Assembly (NCBI GenBank): GCA_907165135.1 | Contig: OU015568.1 | Location: 14,578,501 to 14,642,500, forward strand | DNA: 64,000 nucleotides | Direction of reading: 5' to 3' | Source of the DNA: Oikopleura dioica | Taxonomy: Eukaryota > Chordata > Appendicularia > Copelata > Oikopleuridae | Shown: in pieces, positions 12,637-26,952 of the stretch | Numbering within the stretch: position 1 is the first letter of the stretch | Layout: every line of letters starts with the position of its first letter | Notes under the pieces: model-generated | Databases searched by the model: none | What the model was told of the DNA's origin: nothing | The model's input: the letters and a program-made list of their open reading frames with translations, nothing else | Made by a program: the position numbers and the translations under genes

Positions 12637-15600
12637 ATGGAGGACTTACACGACAAAGTAAATATAGACAGCAAGAGTACTGTCAAAAGAAGAGTCGAGC
12701 AAAATTTGACAGATCAACCTCCACGGAAGTTTCCGAGAACGAAAGTTGATCATGTTAGTGGGTAGAATTACTTGCTCTTCATCTGTTCTCTTCTATGTCT
12801 TCACTAAATGTTCTTATTGAAAAATCTCGCTAAAGAGTTTTGGACTTAATCAGAATGGATAGTGATGAGGAAATCGAAATTGAAGAAATTGAGATTGGAG
12901 AGCGACTTGTCCCCGAATCAGACGAAAATGGTATAAAAGGAGTTTTCCGGCAAATTTTGACATTGATTAAGACAACGCAATTGAAGACCAAGAACCAGCA
13001 GTTGAAGAAGTGCAACCTGCGAAGACATTCCGGCGCGGTTGTAATCAAAATCTTAATTCGAAGCGAGCGCAGCTCCAAGCGCGTCGGGCCGAGCTCAATT
13101 ACTCGCTCGATCACCAAATGAAACTGTTGCGCGGTGCGGAGAATCTCTACCGCGCCACGGGCAACACGAAAGTCAAATCCACCGTCTCCCTCGAGCTTAG
13201 CTTCGTCGAGGCCGCTGTCGAGATTTTGAAGGACGAAATTGTCGAAATCAATGGAACGCTCAATGTTTACCAGAGCGTATCAGAGACTATTTCCATGCCG
13301 ATGATTCCCTTGGGATTGAAGGAGACGAAACCTATCGACTTTACTAATGTGCTTAATGACTTTATGTTTGGGTTGATAACCATCATCTTTATAAAAACAG
13401 ACCGTTATAGTCCGTAATTTTTGAAATAAAAGTATTGAAAATCAACTCTTTGCAGTCTTGAGCACTATTCGGACGAAGGGTCTAAATATGAACCGGAAAT
13501 TGCCGAGCTGAACTCGCTGCGCGAAGGAACTCAAACCCCAACTCGCGACGAGGAAGGCATTGACCTGTTGTTTGAGTATTACAATCAACTTTACTTTATC
13601 GACAATCGATTTTTTCCACCGTCGCGTCCATTAGGTTTGTATTATCTGCGTTTACGCGCTCCAAAAACGCTAAATTAAAGGGATTTACTTGGCTTGGTTT
13701 GATTCACTTACGGGCATCCCGAGTATCCAGCGGAATTGCGCTTTTGAGAAAGGTAAGTTCAGAGAGATTGAATTTATTGAGCACTTTCTCTTTTGTCGTT
13801 CAGCATGCGTTCTATTCAATATCGGAGCTCTTTATACTCAACTTGGATCGCGACTGTCCAGGAAAGGAAATCGCTCTTAGAAAGAAAGAACTGTACTTTG
13901 AGATTTAATCTTGAAATCAAGGAAGAGTTTCGATTTCAAATGAAAAGAACTAAACGAGACGGAATTGAAGAAGCGATTGAAACTTTTCAACGAGCAGCAG
14001 GAGCATTTAATTACATTCGTCTGAATTTTTCAAATGCTCCGACGGCTGATATGAGCGCATCGTTCTTGAATGGAATCGTCAATCTTATGCTTGCGCAGGT
14101 GACTGATCACATTTCTATTGTCGATTCGAAAGAAGTGTATAGGCACAAGAGGGCATTTTCGAAAAGAAAATGCTTGGCGGACTGCACGAAGCTACAGTCG
14201 AAAAACTCATCGCCACATCGTCGGAAGCTTCCAAGGTCTCGGAAAAGTACAAGCTCGTTACAAGCGTAATGACCTCCGACACGCAATATGTCAAATACTT
14301 GCCATCAACATGGAACTCTGTCGTGCAAATTAAAGCCTGCCATTATCGAGCATTGAGTCACTACTTCTGCGCGATGTCGCTCATACATGAGGTAAATATA
14401 CGTACATGGATTAAGGGTGTCTATTGGGATAAATCCATAGCTCAATGGCCAGATTGTTCGAATGCGCTCTAATGCCATTTTTATTATTAAGGAGTTTCAC
14501 CAAATACGCGAGCCATCGGGCCTCTACAATGGCTTCTACTGTTCTGAATTTCCGCCAGATTATCCGAAAATAGAAGAAATGGTCAGAACAAAAAAGCTGC
14601 GCCGCGGACTGGCGCGCGCCCATCTCAGCCTCGCCCTCAGCGTTCACGAAGTAAGACTATCATAGGCAACTAATAGGATAATTATGTCAGAGCTCGCTCC
14701 AAATCCAGCGATGCTGCGCCGGGTTGAAGAAAGTTGGATCGTTACTGGGCCAGTTTTTGAATCACTCAAAGAGAAGGAACGCGGTGGAACGAGGGCTAAA
14801 TGAATACTTTATTTTTTCCAAGTTAACCTTTAGTAGGGTCTGCAAATGTCATAAGTATTTGGGTTTGCAGACCCTAGTCATCTGCGGTTAATAAATAAAA
14901 AACCTGTGTATTAAACCGCTTTTCGCAGAACTCAAGAATTGATGCGCACACTTGAAATGGACGAGTTCGTCGGAATGCCGCCCGACATCTCCCCGAAATC
15001 AGATACAGAGGCGGAAATCGTCGCCCCTAACTTCACACGCGTCAAGGTCTTGGACATATTCAGACGGCTTGGACCGATGTCCATCTTTTCTGCGAGAAAT
15101 CGATTTTCCGCGCCACGAGTTATCAAAATCAACAGGTATTTGAATACAGTAGCGCATTGTGAAAAAGTCGATCGAAATCAAAGTCTTTCTTGATCGAAAG
15201 GAAGAGTTTTTATAGCTTTTTCTGATCAGAGAAAACTTCTTGAAATCAAGGAAGAGTATATCTTCGCTGCTGAGTTCGGAAATCCTTGTAGACACCTGAG
15301 TCAGAGTACTGAAAGAGCTCTAGGCGGTCTTTGATCAAAACCATTTCAGAAATCTCAATCCGTTTTCTACATAAGTTGCAGACCCCAGCTAAACTGAAGT
15401 TTATCTGAATATGGCAAAGAAGCCTTCTTTGAGCAAATGCCAATTATTATTTCAGAAGTTCGAACGGATTCGGCTTCACCGTCCGTGGCGATGCGCCGGT
15501 GCTCGTCGCCAACGTAGAAGGTAATGAGCGCACAGTGAGAAAAATGTTTTCTGACGTTAATTAGCCGATGGAAAGGCAAATCGGGCCGGACTAAGAGAAG

Positions 15601-16158
15601 GCGACGTTGTCACCAAAGTGAACAAAAAAGATGTCAAATGGGCGAGACACTCCGATGTCGTAGATATGCTCCAATGCGACAAATTAGAGATTGAAATTGT
15701 CACTGTCCAGGTATGCAACGCGGCATTATTAATACTCCCTACAGAATAGGAAACAAAGGAAAAAAATAGATATTAAAATAGAGTTCAGCCAGAGACATAC
15801 GCGACTTGTTTAACCTTTTTGGTCTCGTTTGTGATCATTTTAAGCCAAAGAGATCGGAATTTTCTTTTTCTGGTCCAACCAAAATGCTTCAACTTTTATA
15901 AAACTTTTCAATATTTCTTCTCCTGACTCTGAAATCAAGGGTGTCGACCTGGCTCCACAAGCAACAACAGGGCATGGACAACATCACCATCATCACCACC
16001 ACCACGAGCGCCAAAAGTCCCACCCTCACCAACACCATCACGGCGCGAAGGGGCAGAAAGTCAATCGCAAGAAATCGTTCTTCGGCAGCTTTGGCCGAAA
16101 AAATCGCCCGACCCAATTCTCCAATGGGACGAACCCATATGGCCAGACCATATACTAA
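12637..16158 (+). CDS. RHPN: Rhophilin (HR1 - BRO1 - PDZ Rho effector)
   Basis: Rhophilins are Rho-GTP-binding scaffold proteins. The HR1 region (TFRRGCNQNLNSKRAQLQ, about 13030-13130) contains the family RRGC...RAQLQ pattern. The BRO1 domain follows (SMPMIPLGLKETKPIDF, FFPPSRPLG, FDSLTGIPSIQRNCAFEK, FQRAAGAFNYIRLNFSNAP, LPSTWNSVVQIKACHYRAL). A PDZ domain spans about 15455-15712 (GFGFTVRGDAPVLVANV, then AGLREGDVVTKVN). The last exon encodes a tail with eight consecutive histidines and further HPHQHHH, then basic residues, ending YGQTIY at 16158. The first exon (MEDLHDKVNID at 12637) is joined by phase only. Introns are short (41 nt at 12931-12971), except those holding small repeats (about 13854-13951 and 15136-15455). 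The gene starts 142 bp after the EP400 stop on the same strand, so cotranscription is possible but unproven. Confidence 0.9.
14834..14876. repeat. 13-bp-arm hairpin in a rhophilin intron
   Basis: TAGGGTCTGCAAA at 14834-14846 is perfectly inverted as TTTGCAGACCCTA at 14864-14876, with a 17-nt loop. It lies in an intron and may be a transposon remnant. Confidence 0.7.
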
Positions 16159-16570
16159 TTTATCAACAATTCTTTCTTGGAATTATAAAAGTGTCAGTCG
16201 ATCCTTGACGCGCCCATATGAAAAATTACACGCAAAAATCGAAGCCTAATGATTTTTTTTCTTATTTCACTCGTTTATGATGCGAAAAACAACTCAACCT
16301 ACTGTTCTCTGTTTTCAACAAATTCTGTACTATCAATTATCAATTGTGCCTTTTTACCTAGATTTTAAACCCAACCTGCTTCCGAAAATGTTCCTTTGCC
16401 TAACAAACACTGCTTCAGTTCTTCGAAAACTACTGTTACTCTTGTCTACTGTTTCTGAATCCAACTTTCTACTGTACTTCTTTCTTTAAAACCCCCTTTC
16501 ATTCATAATTCTATTTAACCTCAAGTTCAGCAAAGGGGGCAGAAATCACTTAATTTATTTTTTAAAAGGA
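16159..16570 (+). other. Rhophilin 3' region / MMAB 5' region
   Basis: This 412-bp stretch is T- and C-rich. It shows no supported coding exon and no clear repeat. It presumably holds the rhophilin 3' UTR and the MMAB promoter. Confidence 0.4.
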
Positions 16571-19500
16571 ATGAGTTTGACGCTAATTCGCTGCAGTAGG
16601 CGATTAATTGTTTCCCGTGGGATGAAAATATACACAAAAACCGGTGACAAAGGTTTGTGACAGCTTCGAGATTTGAATTGCTTTCTAAGCGAATTTTTCA
16701 AGGAACGACATCTTTGTACACTGGTGAAAGACGCCCTAAGGAACAGTTCTCAAATCGGCCTCCCCGGGCTGGTTTCGGCAACCTGCGTGGAAACCTGAGT
16801 CAGGATATTAAATTTGTCTTTTTATCAAAGATCCTTCGGGACCCTCACTCAGATTTCTGCAGGTTGTCGAGCCCAGTCAGGGGCGGGGACGCTCGTCTAA
16901 ATTACCAAAGATTTTTGGTAATGCATTACCAAAAATTGGTAATCCATTACCAAACTTTTTTCATAAGTTCTGATTTTTTGTCCAAAAAATGAGTAAATCA
17001 CTCCCAAACGTTTTCTATCACACAGGCGCGGAGCGCACAAGGGCTCTTTGACTAAACAAAATTGGCACTTTTCGGGAAGTTTGGTAATGCATTACCAAAA
17101 ATTGGTAATGGATTACCAAAATTGGTAATGCATTACCAATTGGTAATTTAGACGAGCGTTTCCCGTCAGGGGAGTGCATCTAGTATTTTGAATTATATAC
17201 TTTTATCCCTTTTTAAAACTGCAGAACAGACGGATCTCGTCTTTGACGCCTTGGGAGCGACAGATGAGCTTTCGGCTGCACTTGGAGTCGCTCGGGAATT
17301 CGCGTACGATCGCCAAATGCAAAATGTTATTACAATAGGTAAAGCCACAATAATCCTCGCTTGATACTGGTTATTACCTGATTAAAGTTGCTCATTTATT
17401 ATTTTTCAGTTGGCGACCTTCAAAGTCGGCTTCAAGAAGTTGGATCGGCCATTGCGACGCCTATTTCGTCAGGTTTGTATTGGACTCGCCTTGACCTGGC
17501 TTTAATTTTTGGATGATCAAATCCAAATCGAGCTGAACCCTTTTCTTAGCCTCGGAAATGAAGCTCAAGCGCGTGAGCTTCGACGAATCAGGAACGGCTC
17601 AATCAGATTTGATACTGAACATCCAGCGGAGTAGGATCAGAGAATAAGCCCGGGAAAAGAAGTAAAGAAGCTTGAAGATCTAATCGACGAACTTGACGCC
17701 CAACTGCCACAGCTTACGACTTTTATTCTTCCCGGAGGAGGAATGCGGCTTTTGAATCAAACCCGATTTTTAAAAGATTTAGGAGAGAGCGTGAATTTTT
17801 CATGTTTCAGTTTTTAAAGGCAATAGGTACTAGCTACTTCATGGATGATTCAAACGCCGTGTCAGGAAAGTGCGCTGCGCATTTGCACATGGCAAGAACT
17901 ATCTGTCGAAGGGCTGAAAGAATGTCTCTGCCGTTGGCAGATAGTGGCGAGTTGGATAGGTACCTGGGTTTCAGAAAAAACGGCACTATGTTTAAGTGAG
18001 CTCCTAAAATGAAGATTTTCTTCTATGTATTCAGTGAAATCAAAGAGGAAATCTTTTTAAATTTTGATCCAAGTTTGACTAATTAAATTTCAAAATTGAA
18101 CGTAACCGGTAACCACTGAAGTTTTATCGGCAATGGCAAAAAATTTGGTAATTGAATTTTTAAAGAACCTCTTCGAAATTGACTCTTTTTTTGTGATGTC
18201 ACATGTCGAGGTGCGGCTTATACATTTTCTCTGCTGCTCGGCGGCTCTTGAATATTCATAGCGTTATTACTCGGCATCTAATAATTCAGCAAGCTTGAAT
18301 TCTTCGACGCTTATTGGATAATCATGCATTTGCAGGCATCGAGCAGAAAAGGATTTTTGACAAAAACTAATTAATTATTAACGTTCTAATGCATTTCACC
18401 GAGCTACAGCTATCTGCATTCTACCAGCAGAGCTCGCGAGTTACAAAACACCTTTTGTCTGCCAAGAAATATCGCTAAAATGTCCGCCGCCACACAAGGT
18501 CAGTTGAAGGAATCGAATTGATTTTTGCCAATTTACTATTTTTCACTTCATTTTTTTTCTTTTTCAAACATGCCAAAACCAGAGATGATCAGAAGATTCT
18601 CTAAGGGCATCATCAAAATATTTTCGCCAACAAACTCCCTTGGTAAATAAAAACTCATCTTATTTTTATTTTCCTAATAGGAAAATTTGTCGTTAAAACT
18701 TATAGATAGCAATAAAGTAGGATTATTTCCTATTCAAGATTCACTTTTTACGAAAAATCTGAGAGAAAACTTTGAAAATTTTCATATTCTTCTTGATGAT
18801 TTTATTCACGAAGATGCATTTTAAGAGAGGTATGAGACTTCTATGAATTGTATTTTTGCGGAGCCACAAAAGATAGTCAATCTGCCTGCTTTTATATACA
18901 CCTTTTGGACCCCGACAAGTTGAACTTGTCAAGTTGGGCGACCATTAGAGGATTTATTTACGACTATTGTGCATCCATGTTTATATTTCCTATATAACTG
19001 CATTCAGCCGCTTTTTGCCATCTAGCGAGCCGGCAACTTAGCCTCCAATAGTCACTTTTAGGAATCGCTTTTTCAGTCATCTACTTTTTATTTTTTCTTG
19101 AAAGAGGGAAAGTTGAAAGATGTTTTTTTCAGCGGCCAGTTTAGGTTAGTTTTTAATTATTTATATACTTGTCACTTGATGGAGGCTTTTGGTCACTATT
19201 GGAAGTGAACTTAGTGTAGGCCAAGTGTCATTTTGTCAATATTTGATGAGATTGGTGAGTTTGTTCCTTGCATTTGCATTAAGCAAAAGCATATGTTTGC
19301 TGGGTATAATCTGGGGCGTTAATGTTTGTTTGAAATGAAAAAATGGGTGTATTTGAATATCTACTTTCCGGAGCGTTATTCCCGCTTTTTTATAATTTTA
19401 ATTATTCGAACTTCCCTGATTTACTGGCAAAAATCGTCATTAAACTTGGCAGGGTCTATAGCTCCTATATTAATAATGGTATGCTATCGTAAATATTGAC

Positions 19501-22500
19501 AGATCGGATTCCTATCCGGATTTTTATCTCTTCTCTAATTCATCATTTCGGCTCTTATATTCCAATTTTTTGAGAAAGAAAACGTACTGAGTTCCCAAAA
19601 TGGGACTCTGTGGCTGTTGCTCCAGTCGAAAAATCCATGGTATGAACTTTTTCTCATAGTTTTTTAGCAACTGAGAAAAGCATTATTAATTCGGGGAGTG
19701 AAAGAAGATTTTGGCATTTTTTCCACTCGAGGACTGATCAATCAATTATCGAATGATTTAGTCCAGGTTCTTTTATTGATAGCAAATAGCAGAATTAATT
19801 TGTAACTGGCTGAAAAGTCTCGCTCAGACTGTAAAAAGGATGGATGAGATTGATTTGAGATGAGATTTTTGTACAGGATGATTCAGTGTTTCCGGGCGAA
19901 AGGTACTGTAATTACTACTTTAAAAACGCTTGTTTAAAAAGAGTCAGAGAAAGTTTTTGATCAGCTGTCATTTTTGCTTCCTTTCGAAAGTATTCATAAA
20001 AGAACGAGAGACGGGGTCACTATGCGGTAATAATTCAAAACGTCACGGGCGGGAAAAGGCGCTTGATCTCACCTGCTCATTAGTTAAATTTATTAGACAT
20101 GTTGGTGCAAACGCTTTAATCAAGCTTTTCCTTCGGATTACTCTCTTTTTCGGCTCTGCATAGAGACTTGAGAGGATTAGACGAAAACTAATTTTCGCCA
20201 GAGATAGCTTCTCAGATCAACGAGGATAGCGAGAGATCTAAAGCTGTCTGCGAGATTTTTTTTAATTTAAAAATTTTAAGAGAAGGGTAAAGCAATATAA
20301 AGGGGCCTCAAGCCTTAGATGATTTAATAGATATTCATTAGATAGTATTTAAAAGGGCTTCTTCCTTCGTTCTCTCACTTCCCAAAAGAAGTGCATTGTA
20401 GCCGAAGTATGAACCAGGGGAGATCCGCAGGAAGTTCCAGGATGAACGAGACCCCCTGTATATATCGGGATCCCCACAAAATTCAGAGCATTTTTATAGT
20501 TTTCTGAGTTTTCTGAAACCCGTTGAATAGAAACGTATGCCGCTATCTTAATCGCCTGTCAGATTTATTGTTCCAGCTCGCCCGTAGCGCCCAACCAGGG
20601 ATGTACATTCGCAGCGCAAAATCCGCAAAACAGCGCAAAATGCGGGATTTTTCATTCTGCAGCGCAAAACAGCGCAAAATCAGCCCCAAAAATTTCCGCA
20701 ATTTTTCCGCAAAATTGCGCGCAAAAGCGCATTTTGCGCGAAAATTGCACAAAATCTCAATAAATTTGCAGTCCGCAAAATGCAATTTTGCGGGATTTTG
20801 CGTAGAATTTCTACATTTTTTTGATGTTCATTGTGAAGATTTCCGAATCAAATCCTCATTCATCATCGCATTCACAACTTCGGCGGTAATTTGCGGAAGA
20901 AAAACTAAATAATCATCCGACATAAAACCGTCCGATATCGTAGTTAACCAACCGGTCATTTTTCGGGCCGTTTCAGCCCCGTTCCTTGATTTCTAAATTT
21001 AAGGGGCTTGACGGCCCTTCGGGCCGTTTCAGCCCCGTTCCTTGATTTCTAAATTTAAGGGGCTTGACGGCCCTTCGGGCCGTTTCAGCCCCGTTCCTTG
21101 ATTTCTAAATTTAAGGGGCTTGACGGCCCTTCGGGCCGTTTCAGCCCCGTTCCTTGATTTCTAAATTTAAGGGCTTGACGGCCCTTCGGGCCGTTTCAGC
21201 CCCGTTCCTTGATTTCTAAATTTAAGGGGCTTGACGGCCCTTCGGGCCGTTTCAGCCCCGTTCCTTGATTTCTAAATTTAAGGGGCTTGACGGCCCTTCG
21301 GGCCGTATCAGCCCCGTTCCTTGATTTCTAAATTTAAGGGGCTTGACGGCCCTTCGGGCCGTTTCAGCCCCGTTCCTTGATTTCTAAATTTAAGGGGCTT
21401 GACGGCCCTTCGGGCCGTTTCAGCCCCGTTCCTTGATTTCTAAATTTAAGGGCTTGACGGCCCTTCGGGCCGTTTCAGCCCCGTTCCTTGATTTCTAAAT
21501 TTAAGGGGCTTGACGGCCCTTCGGGCCGTTTCAGCCCCGTTCCTTGATTTCTAAATTTAAGGGGCTTGACGGCCCTTCGGGCCGTTTCAGCCCCGTTCCT
21601 TGATTTCTAAATTTAAGGGGCTTGACGGCCCTTCGGGCCGTTTCAGCCCCGTTCCTTGATTTCTAAATTTAAGGGGCTTGACGGCCCTTCGGGCCGTTTC
21701 AGCCCCGTTCCTTGATTTCTAAATTTAAGGGGCTTGACGGCCCTTCGGGCCGTTTCAGCCCCGTTCCTTGATTTCTAAATTTAAGGGGCTTGACGGCCCT
21801 TCGGGCCGTTTCAGCCCCGTTCCTTGATTTCTAAATTTAAGGGGCTTGACGGCCCTTCGGGCCGTTTCAGCCCCGTTCCTTGATTTCTAAATTTAAGGGG
21901 CTTGACGGCCCTTCGGGCCGTTTCAGCCCCGTTCCTTGATTTCTAAATTTAAGGGGCTTGACGGCCCTTCGGGCCGTTTCAGCCCCGTTCCTTGATTTCT
22001 AAATTTAAGGGGCTTGACGGCCCTTCGGGCCGTTTCAGCCCCGTTCCTTGATTTCTAAATTTAAGGGGCTTGACGGCCCTTCGGGCCGTTTCAGCCCCGT
22101 TCCTTGATTTCTAAATTTAAGGGCTTGACGGCCCTTCGGGCCGTTTCAGCCCCGTTCCTTGATTTCTAAATTTAAGGGGCTTGACGGCCCTTCGGGCCGT
22201 TTCAGCCCCGTTCCTTGATTTCTAAATTTAAGGGGCTTGACGGCCCTTCGGGCCGTTTCAGCCCCGTTCCTTGATTTCTAAATTTAAGGGGCTTGACGGC
22301 CCTTCGGGCCGTTTCAGCCCCGTTCCTTGATTTCTAAATTTAAGGGGCTTGACGGCCCTTCGGGCCGTTTCAGCCCCGTTCCTTGATTTCTAAATTTAAG
22401 GGGCTTGACAAAGGCTTGGAACTCTGAGTTGATAAATCTCAGTTCTGTCCCCAACCCCACCCACACCCATCATTTAAAAAATCTATATTATCATTGTTTT

Positions 22501-22979
22501 TTGCTTAATTATGGTTATTTTTGAAAACCTTGAAAATAACTTATTATAACTTCGGAATAATGTCCCCAAAATTTTATCTCTCCATTTTAAGTAGAAATAA
22601 ATGGGGCCAAAAATACCACAAAATTCGCAGATTTTCGCAAAATGCGCGAAAATCCCGCAAAATATGCAAATTTTCGCAAAATCCGCGAAAATCCCGCAAA
22701 ATCGCAAAATTACGCAAATTGCGTGTCATCTGCGCAATCCGCAATTCCGCAAAAGCGCGAAATCCGCAAAATTTTCGCAAAATCAACAAATTTTGATTTT
22801 CCGCAAAACAGCGCAAAATTCCGCAAATTGCGCGATTTTTGGATTTCGCAGCGCAAAACAGCGCAAAATGGACCCCAAAAATTTCCGCAATCGCAGCGCA
22901 GCGCAAAGCAAAAATTTGTGCGAATGTACATCCCTGCGCCCAACAACAAGAAGGCAAAACCGATCAGTTCAAATCGTGA
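16571..22979 (+). CDS. MMAB: MMAB: mitochondrial ATP:cob(I)alamin adenosyltransferase, last exon split by a transposon
   Basis: MMAB makes adenosylcobalamin, the cofactor of methylmalonyl-CoA mutase. The Arg-rich start MSLTLIRCSRRLIVSRG (16571) looks like a mitochondrial targeting peptide and leads into the family motif MKIYTKTGDKG. Exons: 16571-16652, 16703-16740 (YTGERRPK), 17230-17338 (VFDALGATDELSAALG), 17410-17472 (LQEVGSAIATP), about 17541-17600, about 17660-17740 (LPQLTTFILPGGG), 17866-17959 (HLHMARTICRRAER) and 20531-20595 (NVCRYLNRLSDLLFQLA). The last exon is interrupted by a 2,341-bp element at 20596-22936. Beyond it the frame resumes and reaches TGA at 22977-22979 with a family-like Glu-Gly tail. 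Read straight through, the protein would instead end with about 100 element-encoded residues (stop at about 20912). Introns 16741-17229 and 17741-17865 need GA-AG borders. Some exon edges are uncertain. Confidence 0.88.
16884..17164. mobile_element. hAT-like MITE in MMAB intron 2
   Basis: The 281-bp element has terminal inverted repeats (left end CGGGGACGCTCGTCTAAATT, right end AATTTAGACGAGCGTTTCCC). It is flanked by an exact 8-bp duplication GTCAGGGG (16876-16883 and 17165-17172). An 8-bp duplication is typical of the hAT superfamily. Internally it holds three copies of the perfect palindrome GGTAATGCATTACC (16917, 17083, 17124) and two near copies. It contains no ORF. Confidence 0.85.
18480..18498 (+). 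CDS. Candidate alternative first exon of PKC (a), inside the MMAB intron
   Basis: ATG TCC GCC GCC ACA CAA G followed by GTCAGT encodes MSAATQ and ends in phase 1. The common PKC exon (acceptor at 23570) needs exactly phase 1. Gene-rich sequence context and a good donor support it, but the peptide is short and chance cannot be excluded. Confidence 0.35.
18583..18642 (+). CDS. Candidate PKC upstream exon (b), 60 nt, phase 1-1
   Basis: AG before 18583 and GTAAAT after 18642 bound a 60-nt exon with phase 1 at both ends. It encodes EMIRRFSKGIIKIFSPTNSL, which is amphipathic and basic. It could be spliced after exon (a) or start at its own Met. It is supported only by splice signals and phase. Confidence 0.35.
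19120..19144 (+). CDS. Candidate alternative first exon of PKC (c)
   Basis: ATG at 19120 opens MFFSAASL and ends in phase 1 at a GTTAGT donor. The phase matches the common PKC exon. Evidence is weak because the exon is only 25 nt. Confidence 0.25.
19600..19639 (+). CDS. Candidate alternative first exon of PKC (d) with acylation motif
   Basis: ATG at 19600 opens MGLCGCCSSRKIH and ends in phase 1 before GTATGA, matching the common PKC exon. The Gly2 followed by three Cys is a classical N-myristoylation plus palmitoylation pattern, which would give a constitutively membrane-anchored form. This is inferred from the sequence pattern and phase only. Confidence 0.4.
19878..19902 (+). CDS. Candidate alternative first exon of PKC (e)
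   Basis: ATG at 19878 opens MIQCFRAK and ends in phase 1 before GTACTG. The phase matches the common PKC exon. It is short, so confidence is low. Confidence 0.25.
20596..22936. mobile_element. hAT-like non-autonomous element inserted in the last MMAB exon
   Basis: The termini are perfect inverted repeats (left CAGGGATGTACATTCGCA, right TGCGAATGTACATCCCTG). They are flanked by the 8-bp duplication CGCCCAAC (20588-20595 and 22937-22944). The CAGGGATG end resembles hAT termini. Subterminal regions at both ends are packed with GCGCAAAA and CCGCAAAAT motifs in opposite orientation, as expected of transposase-binding repeats. The core is a 56-bp minisatellite. No transposase frame is present. Confidence 0.9.
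20963..22409 (+). repeat. 56-bp minisatellite, about 26 copies
   Basis: The unit contains CGGCCCTTCGGGCCG followed by TTTCAGCCCCGTTCCTTG and an AT-rich TTTCTAAATTTAAGGGGC part. Copies are almost identical. Three copies lack one G (near 21171, 21450, 22121) and one has T to A (21308). Each unit can form a 7-bp stem with a TTC loop (ACGGCCC/GGGCCGT), nested in an outer GGGGCT/AGCCCC stem. Near-identity implies recent expansion or homogenisation. Confidence 0.95.
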
Positions 22980-23569
22980 ATCTTTACCTAAAATTATCCA
23001 ACAGTTCATTCTTGACATCCCAATGGTTCTGACAAACTTGTCGAAATACGGTTATTAAACTTTCAAGCTTTCACTTACCGCTTGATTTACTGACCATAGT
23101 GCTTACGTAGAGAGGCATGTAATCGCCGAATATACAGTGTCGTCAGCTTTTTCTGACGTAGAATCTATAATGCGCCACTTAGCTGTTTCTACAATTCGAT
23201 TGTCTTCGCCATTAAGAATTCTATAATTACATTACTTCTTTGAAACCAAATGAATTTTACCCCTTGTTTAAAAATGAGAGGAATAAATTTTTACGGGGCC
23301 CTTGAAATTATTTCATAATGTACATTTTTCTAGTGACACCCTTATACTAGTAAGATTAAACTAAGGGAGACTTCGAACCATTTTCAAGTTCTTCTCAATT
23401 CTTAGAATCAATTTTTATCGAAAATGGTAGATGCGTAAAAAATGAAGAGTTAGTTGACTTTGTCATAAAATCATTCTCTTGCAGAAGTGAGTTAGCCTCT
23501 TCTTTTCATTTGTTGAAGAAGAAGCAAAGGTCAGGTGGAAAGGGCGAGACTAATCCGGAGCGTGTTTAG
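22980..23569 (+). other. MMAB 3' region and PKC 5' intron
   Basis: This AT-rich stretch lies between the MMAB stop and the common PKC exon. I see no coding exon. The motif GTGACACCCTTATA at 23333 resembles the terminus of a MITE found at 56288. Confidence 0.4.

Positions 23570-26952
<3,383 letters not shown>

Noticed and set aside
6371-16158. Operon (spliced-leader polycistron) of EP400 and rhophilin
   Set aside because: The 142-bp gap is short and larvaceans do have operons, but no trans-splice evidence is visible, so it is kept only as a possibility.
18914-18930. GACAAGTTGAACTTGTC palindrome
   Set aside because: Only 7-bp arms; expected by chance in a window of this size.
20523-20912. 129-aa plus-strand ORF across the last MMAB exon and the element
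   Set aside because: Only the first 24 codons or so are MMAB. The rest is low-complexity transposon sequence (Ser-Ala-Lys repeats from GCGCAAAA). It may be translated but is not an independent gene.
20963-22409. Could the regular repeats be a CRISPR array?
   Set aside because: The 56-bp units are contiguous tandem copies without unique spacers, inside a eukaryotic transposon.
22574-23058. Several overlapping ORFs of 75-143 aa on both strands
   Set aside because: They are made of the subterminal GCAAAAT repeats of the hAT-like element (CGIFADFAKI-type periodicity), not a gene.
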